Shown here: piece by piece, positions 24,585 through 30,413 of the stretch | Layout: each line of letters begins with the position of its first letter | Position numbering within the stretch: the stretch's first letter is position 1 | Source of the DNA: Micromonospora sp. WMMA1947 | GTDB taxonomy: Bacteria; Actinomycetota; Actinomycetes; Mycobacteriales; Micromonosporaceae | Reading direction: 5' to 3' | Length of the DNA: 64,000 bases | NCBI RefSeq assembly: GCF_027497355.1 | Contig: NZ_CP114909.1 | Span: forward strand, 4,421,001 to 4,485,000 | Notes under the pieces: model-generated | The model's database searches: none | The model's input: the letters and a program-made list of their open reading frames with translations, nothing else | Told to the model about the DNA's origin: nothing | Translations under genes and position numbers: made by a program

Positions 24585-24707
24585 GTTCGTCCTCCTGGTC
24601 GGCGCGCTGCCCTCCGGGCCCACGCCGGACGGTTCTGAGGTTTGCGGAGAGTGACCGGAAGTGCTGCTTCTGCGACGCTGCACCGATGCCGGGAACGGCC
24701 CGTCTCG

Positions 24708-24801
24708 TCGACCGTCGATTCGACTCCGGTCGATAGCGTCGGACCCACTGTGGACTTAACCTCGCTTGGCCAACAGGAGCTTCACCGGCAGATCACCGGC
24801 A
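24708..24801. promoter_or_regulatory. Divergent control region: nested palindrome and 11-bp direct repeats
   Basis: Between the cupin operon and the XRE/NB-ARC regulator (24585-24887). TCGACCG (24708-24714) and CGGTCGA (24727-24733) form a 7-bp inverted repeat that encloses the small palindrome TCGATTCGA (24715-24723). Further on, TCACCGGCA occurs twice (24782-24790 and 24793-24801), an 11-bp period like SARP-type binding sites. No clear -35/-10 pair was found for either direction. The elements are seen; the operator role is inferred. Confidence 0.4.
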
Positions 24802-24887
24802 ATGTCGCTGCTGACTGCCCGCTCAGCGGTCGCGGCGTCGGTGGTCCACGGTCACGAATCCACCAGAACCGGTACGGAGACGACGCT

Positions 24888-25808
24888 GTGATCGGCTACA
24901 TGGATACGCTGGGTCATGAAATCGCTACCGCGCGGCGGCTGGCCAACCTCACCCAGGAGGAGCTGGCCGCCCGCACCGGGCTGAGCGTCCGGAGCATCCG
25001 CAACCTGGAGTCGTCGCGGGTGACACGTCCGCGGCCCGCGACCGTCCGGCTGCTCCGCGAGGTCCTCGGCCTGCCCACCCACCCGGCGCCGTCGGCCCGG
25101 ATCCGGCCCATGCAACTGCCGCTGGAGGTTCCCGGCTTCACCGGCCGTTCGACACAACTGCGGCAACTCGACCGGCTGCTCGACGGCGGGCCGAGGCGGA
25201 TGTCGAACGTGGTGGTGTGCGTCCTGTCCGGCCGGTCCGGGATCGGCAAGACGGCGCTGGCGCTGCGCTGGGCGCACCGGTCGGCCGCCCGGTTCGCCGA
25301 CGGGGTGCTGCACGTCCAGCTCGGTGGCAGCGACCCGGGCGGCCCGGCGGTGGCGCCGGCGGAGGCACTCGGCGGTCTCATCGAGGCGCTCGACGTACCC
25401 GGTGGGGTCCCGTGCGGCCCGGCGGCGCGCACCGGGCTCTACCGCAGCGCGCTGGCCGGGCGCCGGATGCTCATCGTGCTCGACGACGCCCGCGACGCCG
25501 ACCAGGTGCGGCCGCTGCTCCCCGGCGTACCCGGCTGCATGGTGGTGGTGACCAGCCGGAAACGCCTCACCGGTCTGGTCGTCGGCGAGGCCGCGTGCCC
25601 GGTCGTGGTCGACGAGCTGGCCGCCGGCGAGGCGTGGGACCTGCTGGCGGCCCGCCTCGGCGAGCGTCGCCTCACGGCCGAACGCGGGGCGGTACGGGAG
25701 ATCATCGCGCACTGCGCGGGCGTGCCCCGGGCGCTGGCGGTGGTGGCCGCCCGCGCGGCGGTCCAGCCCCGGCTGCCGCTGGCGGAGGTGGCCCGTCAAC
25801 TGCGGTAG
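24888..25808 (+). CDS. XRE-HTH/NB-ARC regulator, truncated STAND type
   Basis: 306 residues. An XRE-type helix-turn-helix (ATARRLANLTQEELAARTGL SVRSIRNLE region, residues 10-65) is fused to an NB-ARC NTPase with P-loop GRSGIGKTALALRW and Walker B RRMLIVLDDA. The protein stops after the first helical subdomain (GVPRALAVVAARAAV); the winged-helix and TPR sensor arm of AfsR-type STAND proteins are missing. Start GTG 24888 is favoured by GGAGA 7 bases upstream; ATG 24900 is the alternative. Divergent placement suggests control of the cupin/N-hydroxylase operon. Confidence 0.82.
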   Translation: MIGYMDTLGHEIATARRLANLTQEELAARTGLSVRSIRNLESSRVTRPRPATVRLLREVLGLPTHPAPSARIRPMQLPLEVPGFTGRSTQLRQLDRLLDGGPRRMSNVVVCVLSGRSGIGKTALALRWAHRSAARFADGVLHVQLGGSDPGGPAVAPAEALGGLIEALDVPGGVPCGPAARTGLYRSALAGRRMLIVLDDARDADQVRPLLPGVPGCMVVVTSRKRLTGLVVGEAACPVVVDELAAGEAWDLLAARLGERRLTAERGAVREIIAHCAGVPRALAVVAARAAVQPRLPLAEVARQLR

Positions 25809-25822
25809 GGGACCGGCGGATC

Positions 25823-25852
25823 GGGGCGGTCGCGTGGCGGCGCGGCCGCCCC
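25823..25852. terminator. GC-rich hairpin between convergent genes
   Basis: GGGGCGG (25823-25829) and CCGCCCC (25846-25852) enclose a further CGCG/CGCG pairing. It lies between the regulator stop and the PPOX-family stop. Confidence 0.4.
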
Positions 25853-25857
25853 GGCGG

Positions 25858-26532
25858 TCAGGCGCGGTCGGCGCGGGTGCCGGCGCGCGCGGCGACGTGT
25901 GCCGGCGCCGTCGCCTCCGGCGGCAGCGCCGGGTCGGTGAGCGGCTGTTCCCAGCGCGCGACCAGCGGAAGCTCGCCGGCCCAGAGCCCGAGGGCGGCGT
26001 CCGGGCTGTCGCCGTCGTCCGGCGGGCCGCTGCGCGTCTTCACCGACGCCTCGGCCAGCGGCAGCGCCAGCAGCGCGGTGGCCGCCAGTTCCCGCCGGTT
26101 CGGCCGGCGGGCGTGGTCCCACTGGCCGGGGGCGACGTGCTCGGTGAGCAGCCGCAGGCCGTGCAGCTTCTCGTCGGCGTCGGTCACCCACCGGGGCCGG
26201 CCGTAGATCATCGCGCTGCGGTAGTTGATCCCGTGCTCGAACACCGAGCGCGCCAGGACCAGGCCGTCCACCACTGTGACTGTCACGCAGACCTCGGTGT
26301 CGGTGGTGAGGCTCCGGCTGGCCACCGAGCCGTGCAGGTAGAGGTGCCGGTCGTCGAAGCCGTAGACGGTCGGCACCACCATCGGAGCGTCGTCGACGAG
26401 CACGCCGAGGTGGCAGACGAAGGCGGCCCGGAGCACGTCGAACAGGGCGGCGCGGTCGCGGCGCCCCTTCTCCTTCATCCGGCGCAGGGTGGTGCGCGGT
26501 GTCGCGGACAACCGCTCGTCGGCATCGGTCAT
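25858..26532 (-). CDS. Pyridoxamine 5'-phosphate oxidase-like flavin-binding protein
   Basis: 224 residues with the split-barrel FMN-binding fold: an N-terminal RRMKEKGRRDRAALFDVL helix, FVCHLGVLVDDAPMVVPTVYGFDDRHLYLHGS and VFEHGINYRSAMIYGRPRWV. Relatives are flavin- or F420-linked reductases and detoxification proteins. ATG 26532 follows GGGAGATC. The natural upstream region was probably altered by the adjacent IS110 element, which starts about 60 bases away, so its expression may have changed. Confidence 0.85.
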   Translation of the reverse strand: MTDADERLSATPRTTLRRMKEKGRRDRAALFDVLRAAFVCHLGVLVDDAPMVVPTVYGFDDRHLYLHGSVASRSLTTDTEVCVTVTVVDGLVLARSVFEHGINYRSAMIYGRPRWVTDADEKLHGLRLLTEHVAPGQWDHARRPNRRELAATALLALPLAEASVKTRSGPPDDGDSPDAALGLWAGELPLVARWEQPLTDPALPPEATAPAHVAARAGTRADRA

Positions 26533-26576
26533 GGCTGATCTCCCGTCGGTCCCGCCGTTTCTACCGGGTCGGGCCG

Positions 26577-26592
26577 CGGTCCTCAAGGACCG
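26577..26592. repeat. Short perfect palindrome at the IS110 flank
   Basis: CGGTCCT (26577-26583) and AGGACCG (26586-26592) with a 2-base centre, 12 bases beyond the transposase stop. It could be the insertion target or the subterminal end of the element. Confidence 0.4.
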
Positions 26593-26603
26593 TGGGGACG
26601 CTC

Positions 26604-27665
26604 CTATGGCGCGTCAAGTGGCTGGGGTGGGCTTTCGAGGCGTCGGTAGAGGTCTCTTGCGATGTATCGCTTGAGGCAGCGTTTGATCTCTCGGTCGGTT
26701 TTGCCTTGGGCGCGGCGGCGGTCGGCGTAGGCGCGGGTGGGTTCGTCGTAGCGCAGTCGGGACAGGGCGACGGTGTGCAGGGCGCGGTTGAGTTGCCGGT
26801 CGCCTGAGCGGTTGAGCCGGTAGCGGATGGTTTTGCCGGATGAAGCAGGGATCGGGGCGGCGCCGGCGAGCATGGCGAACGCGGCGTCGTTGCGGCAGCG
26901 TCCGGGGTGGGACCAGGCGGTCAGGACGGTGGCGGCGACGATGGGTCCGACGCCAGTGAGGTCGAGCAGGTCGGGGCGCCAGGAGCGCACGATCATGCGG
27001 ATGGCTGTCTCGTGGCTGGCTGCCTCCGTTTCCAAGGTCCGAATGCGTCGGGCGAGATCACGTAACACTGCCAGCGCGGTGGCGGCCTCGATGTCGCCAC
27101 CGGCCGTGGTCGGTCGCAGCCGGCCAGCCGTGGTGATCATCGTTCGGGTGCGCTGCCCGCGAAAGCGGGTTCGCACCGCTTCGGGAGCGGTGATGACCAT
27201 CGCGTGCAGCTGCCGCTGGGCGGCGGTGGCAGCCTCGACGGCCGCCCGGCGGGCGGTCAGCCGCATCTGCAGCGCTGCCCGCTGAGGCCCGGTCTTGGGC
27301 TGCGTCAGCCGGGTGCGGGCCAGGGCATCACGGGCGGCGCGTTCGGCGTCGATCGGGTCGGACTTCGCCCCGGCCCGGCGAGTCGGCCGCTTGGGGCGGT
27401 CCAGCTCGACAACCAGCTCACCGGCATCGGCCAGATAACGGTGAAGGCCGGCGCCGTAGCCGCCGGTGCCCTCCAGCGCCCAGGCCCGCAACCCTGACTG
27501 CTCATCGGCCAGGGCTACCAGCTCGGCGTAGCCGTCCGGGTCGGTGTTCACCCTGACCCGTGCCAGCACGGCACCGGTGCGGGCATCGAGGACCGCGGCG
27601 GTGTGGGTGTCTTTGTGCGTGTCGACGCCGATGACGACCTCGACCAGATCTGCCAGCATGGACAT
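26604..27665 (-). CDS. IS110-family transposase (DEDD recombinase)
   Basis: 353 residues. The N-terminal RuvC-like DEDD domain shows VVIGVDTHKDTHTAAVLD (first Asp), WALEGTGGYG (Glu) and AGAKSDPIDAERAARDAL (Asp pair). The C-terminal Transposase_20 domain has LTGVGPIVAATVLTAW and GAAPIPASSGKTIRYRLNRSGDRQLNRAL, containing the catalytic Ser. It appears intact. The start was set at ATG 27665, preceded by GAGGAG at 7 bases. Confidence 0.95.
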   Translation of the reverse strand: MSMLADLVEVVIGVDTHKDTHTAAVLDARTGAVLARVRVNTDPDGYAELVALADEQSGLRAWALEGTGGYGAGLHRYLADAGELVVELDRPKRPTRRAGAKSDPIDAERAARDALARTRLTQPKTGPQRAALQMRLTARRAAVEAATAAQRQLHAMVITAPEAVRTRFRGQRTRTMITTAGRLRPTTAGGDIEAATALAVLRDLARRIRTLETEAASHETAIRMIVRSWRPDLLDLTGVGPIVAATVLTAWSHPGRCRNDAAFAMLAGAAPIPASSGKTIRYRLNRSGDRQLNRALHTVALSRLRYDEPTRAYADRRRAQGKTDREIKRCLKRYIARDLYRRLESPPQPLDAP

Positions 27666-27900
27666 GCGTTCTCTCCTCACCGTGGGGGACGCGAGGTCCG
27701 GTCCGGCGCGGAGATGGCAGGACTGTGATGAGACACGCCAGCCGCTAACTGGCGGTCAAGCTCCTGATCAGGCCAAACGTCTCCCGCCGGGCCGGCGCTG
27801 GCAGCAGCAGACGGACAAGTCCCGCCAAGGGCACAAAGCCAGTCAGACGAAGGGTCACGCCTGCCACTGCCAGCCATCAGCTCATCACTACTGAACCGAC
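27666..27900 (-). ncRNA. Candidate IS110 bridge RNA region
   Basis: In the IS110 group the non-coding end upstream of the transposase encodes a structured bridge (seeker) RNA that pairs with target and donor DNA. This stretch has no open frame, contains small pairings (CGCCA...TGGCG around 27736-27755 and the palindrome CCTGATCAGG at 27763-27772) and lies in the expected place. The location is inference from the family; loops and guide bases were not assigned. Confidence 0.35.
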
Positions 27901-27916
27901 CCCGCCATGCTCACAG

Positions 27917-28699
27917 TCAGCCGAGCAGCGTCCGCAGCGCCTCGGCCAGGCCGGAACCGGCGGTGACCGGGCGGGCGAAGGACAACCGGGTGTCGGCGTG
28001 ACCGTCCGGCCGCTCCGTGCGCAGCACGATGCCCTCGGCGTCGAGCGCGACCGGGACGATCCGCGTCGCACCGGCGGCGTCGACGAGCGCGCCGAGCCGG
28101 TCGAGGACGTCGCGGTGGCACCGCGTCAGGTGCGCGAGGTGGGCCGCCTCGTCGACGGCGATCGGATCCGGGCGGGCGGCACGGTACGCGCCGAGGTCCA
28201 CCGCGACGGGATCGGCGGCCCGGTCGAGGACGACCTCGTCCGGCGCGATCGCCCACAGCGCCACCGGGGGCAGGTCGAGCAGCGACATCACGGTGGTCGG
28301 ATCGCAGGAGTCGAGGGCGGCCGGGTCGAACCGGCGGGCGGTGCCGAGGATCCGCAGCCGGGCGCGCACCCGGGAGCGCACGGCGACCGGGGCGAGGTGG
28401 GTCACGTCGAGGCGTACCGCGCCGGTGTGGCCGCGCGCGGCGACGAGCAGGCCGCCGGTGCGGCTCATCGCGTCGACAGCGAGGACGACCGTGCCGTCGG
28501 GGAGGACGGCGTGGGCGGAGAGGAGGTCGGCGGTGGTGTCGCCGATCGTGAGCCGCAGCGAGGAGGCGGCGGTCAGCACGCACCGGGCGGTGACGGCGTC
28601 GCGGGGCGTGGAGGTGGCCGTACTGCCCGCCGACGGCCCTGCGGCGACCGGGACGAGACCGGCCGCCGGGGCCGGGCGCCCCGCGGGGTGCAACGCCAT
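27917..28699 (-). CDS. DUF2470 protein, heme-oxygenase/HugZ-like
   Basis: 260 residues. The N-terminal two thirds look like a PPOX-type split barrel (LLSAHAVLPDGTVVLAVDAMSRTGGLL..., VRSRVRARLRILGTARRFD); the end has the DUF2470 pattern (HLTRCHRDVLDRLGALV...ATRIVPVALDAEGIVLR). Relatives bind heme and help release iron from it. A strong iron box lies 52 bases upstream of ATG 28699, fitting expression under iron shortage. GAGGAG precedes the start. Confidence 0.82.
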   Translation of the reverse strand: MALHPAGRPAPAAGLVPVAAGPSAGSTATSTPRDAVTARCVLTAASSLRLTIGDTTADLLSAHAVLPDGTVVLAVDAMSRTGGLLVAARGHTGAVRLDVTHLAPVAVRSRVRARLRILGTARRFDPAALDSCDPTTVMSLLDLPPVALWAIAPDEVVLDRAADPVAVDLGAYRAARPDPIAVDEAAHLAHLTRCHRDVLDRLGALVDAAGATRIVPVALDAEGIVLRTERPDGHADTRLSFARPVTAGSGLAEALRTLLG

Positions 28700-28750
28700 G
28701 TCTGTCTCCTCGGCCGGGAAGGGGTGAAGTCGGCCCAGGTCAGACGGTAG

Positions 28751-28769
28751 TAGGTAAGGCTTACCTGTG
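28751..28769 (-). promoter_or_regulatory. Iron box upstream of the DUF2470 gene
   Basis: TAGGTAAGGCTTACCTGTG contains the perfect 7-bp arms AGGTAAG/CTTACCT around a central G, closely following the DmdR/IdeR consensus. It is the best iron box in the window. Confidence 0.75.
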
Positions 28770-28796
28770 CAACGGCGGTGGGGTGCCGAAGACGCG

Positions 28797-28831
28797 GTAC
28801 GGGTCACGACGGTGAGCGTCGTGACCCGTAC
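28797..28831 (-). terminator. Perfect 15-bp hairpin terminator after the DUF1540 gene
   Basis: GTACGGGTCACGACG (28797-28811) and CGTCGTGACCCGTAC (28817-28831) pair perfectly across a 5-base loop, 20 bases past the DUF1540 stop. It separates that gene from the iron-box promoter downstream. Confidence 0.75.
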
Positions 28832-28851
28832 GGGGCGTGCTGTCCGATTTG

Positions 28852-29148
28852 TCAGGCGGGCTGGTAGGTGAGGCAGTCGCTGACCGTGGCGCCCGGACCG
28901 ACCGTGATCGACTCGGCGGTGCAGGCGAGGTTGGTGTTGTAGACGCACTCGGCCCGCGCGCACGCGCCAACCGCGCCGGTGACCTCCTTCATCCCGCCGC
29001 TGAGCGACGACTCGACGAACGTCGCGCAGGAGGCCGCGTCGGCGGTCGCCGCCACGGTGATCGCGGGAGCGTGACAGCCGCTGTCGTTGAAGCTGCACGC
29101 GGTGGCGGCGCATTCACGGACCGGCGGAGACTGCAACAGGGTCTTCAT
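28852..29148 (-). CDS. Small protein with two DUF1540 Cys-motifs
   Basis: 98 residues. The pattern C-x4-C-x(2)-N-x(4)-C-A...ITV occurs twice: CAATACSFNDSGCHAPAITV (13-32) and CARAECVYNTNLACTAESITV (64-84), each followed by a further Cys. DUF1540 units are small presumed metal-binding modules. Two copies in one chain is the usual arrangement for actinobacterial members. GGAGG stands before ATG 29148. Iron-box-like sequences lie further upstream. Confidence 0.8.
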   Translation of the reverse strand: MKTLLQSPPVRECAATACSFNDSGCHAPAITVAATADAASCATFVESSLSGGMKEVTGAVGACARAECVYNTNLACTAESITVGPGATVSDCLTYQPA

Positions 29149-29337
29149 GGTGCCTCCAAGTCATGCGGGCCGGCGGACGGAAAGGCCGGCCTCGTGGTGC
29201 TCGAATGCCATCTCGTATTTGCCGTGCGGCCCGGTGCTCAAACCCGTCGGCCGCCAGTGAGGATCATGCTCACCTTAACAACAGAATGCGCGGTAGGCAG
29301 CCGTACGGAGCCGTTTACACGCCGAATTCCGTAGGGC

Positions 29338-29356
29338 GAAGATAAGGCTAACCTTT
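29338..29356. promoter_or_regulatory. Partial iron box in the 29149-29740 intergenic region
   Basis: GAAGATAAGGCTAACCTTT matches 13 of 19 iron-box positions, with AGGCTAACCT exact; a second half-site TTAGGTGAG follows at once. Nearer the DUF1540 gene, GTGAG...CTCAC (about 29261-29277) forms another small palindrome. The rest of 29149-29740 holds no convincing gene; open frames there have poor composition and no ribosome site. Confidence 0.4.
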
Positions 29357-29740
29357 GTTAGGTGAGTCTTTCTTGACTCGCCGCCACGGCGAGTGCCGGC
29401 GCGCGTCAGCCACCCGTCCGACCCGGATTGAACTGCGCGGACGCCGCTGTCGCTCCGCTCGCGGTCGGTGCGCCGGTGACGGAGTGAGCGAGCGCGCGAC
29501 GACGGCGATTCCGCCCACGGCCGGCGCCATTCGGGTCGCCGCCGGAATGAGCCCGGGAAATCAACGCAACGGCCGGGATTCGGGCCGGCCCGGTGGTCGG
29601 AATGCGAATCCGGTGGCCGGAGGCGCAGGCTCCGCATTCGCGATGTCCTCCGGGCGGGGGTCCCCCGTCGGCGTGGTCGTGGCACCCTGGGCGGACGGCA
29701 GGCCCGGCGGACGCGGGGCGGGACGACGGGTGGAGGCGGC

Positions 29741-30340
29741 GTGATCGAGGGGTGGCACGGCTGGTTCGGCACGATCAACGGGGTCGTGCTGCTCACGGTG
29801 GCCGCGTTGCCGGCGGCCGCGCTCGTGGTGTGGGTCCTGGCCCGGCGGCGCGGCGGCACGCGGCCGGCGTGGCGGCGGTCGCTGGCCGAGGTGGGCATCG
29901 TCTACGGGACCGTGCCGTGGGTCTGGATGATCATGTTGCCGGGGGACGGCGCCGGTGTGGTTCCCGGCCGGGTGAGCCTGGTGCCGCTGCGGGACCTGCT
30001 GACCGTCCTCGCGAGCGGGCCGCTGACGGTGACCGTCCAGATCGTCGGCAACCTGCTGGTGTTCGCGGCGCTCGGGTTCCTCGGCCCGACGCGGTTCGCG
30101 GCGCTGGCGTCGATACCGCGGATCCTGGCGCTCGCGGCCGGCTGCTCGGTCCTGGTCGAGGTGGCGCAGTACGTCCTGCGGCTGGACCGGGTGTCCTCGG
30201 TGGACGACGTCCTGCTCAACACCGCCGGCGCCGGACTGGCCGCGCTTGCGTCGCGCCGCTGGTGGCGCGAGCCTGCCGGGGTGCAACCGGCCGCGACCGG
30301 TCCCGGGGCCGGCCCGCTGAGCGGGGCGCGGTCCGGGTAG
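29741..30340 (+). CDS. VanZ-like membrane protein
   Basis: 199 residues with four or five transmembrane helices and the VanZ hallmark (VSLVPLRDLL, then VQIVGNLLVFAALGFLGP, and EVAQYVLRLDRVSSVDDVLLNTAGAGLA). VanZ gives low-level teicoplanin resistance in enterococci; most actinobacterial relatives are uncharacterised. GTG 29741 follows GGAGG at 4 bases. Single gene, convergent with the PIG-L gene. Confidence 0.85.
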   Translation: MIEGWHGWFGTINGVVLLTVAALPAAALVVWVLARRRGGTRPAWRRSLAEVGIVYGTVPWVWMIMLPGDGAGVVPGRVSLVPLRDLLTVLASGPLTVTVQIVGNLLVFAALGFLGPTRFAALASIPRILALAAGCSVLVEVAQYVLRLDRVSSVDDVLLNTAGAGLAALASRRWWREPAGVQPAATGPGAGPLSGARSG

Positions 30341-30344
30341 CCGG

Positions 30345-30390
30345 GACGCACGATGGGCCGGACCTGCCGGCCCGGCCCATCGCGTGCGTC
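30345..30390. terminator. Bidirectional hairpin between VanZ-like and PIG-L genes
   Basis: GACGCACGATGGGCCGG (30345-30361) pairs with CCGGCCCATCGCGTGCGTC (30372-30390), with two extra bases in the right arm. It is a long stem in the 73-base gap between convergent genes. Confidence 0.7.
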
Positions 30391-30413
30391 AGGTCGACGC
30401 GATCAGTATCCGC

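Larger units (their letters stand above)
26593..27900 (-). mobile_element. IS110-family insertion sequence (approximate limits)
   Basis: The element consists of one transposase gene and a non-coding stretch of about 230 bases upstream of it. IS110 elements lack terminal inverted repeats, so the ends cannot be fixed from one copy; the limits given are the space between the PPOX-family and DUF2470 genes. No target duplication was recognised. Confidence 0.65.

Noticed and set aside
24585..24887. Possible iron box in front of the cupin/hydrazine-type operon.
   Set aside because: Best matches reach only about 9 of 19 positions (half-sites such as AGGTTA), not enough to claim iron control.
29355..29744. 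Plus-strand open frame of about 129 codons before the VanZ-like gene.
   Set aside because: Arg/Gly-rich with no recognisable motif and no ribosome site; the region reads as non-coding with iron-box-like sites.
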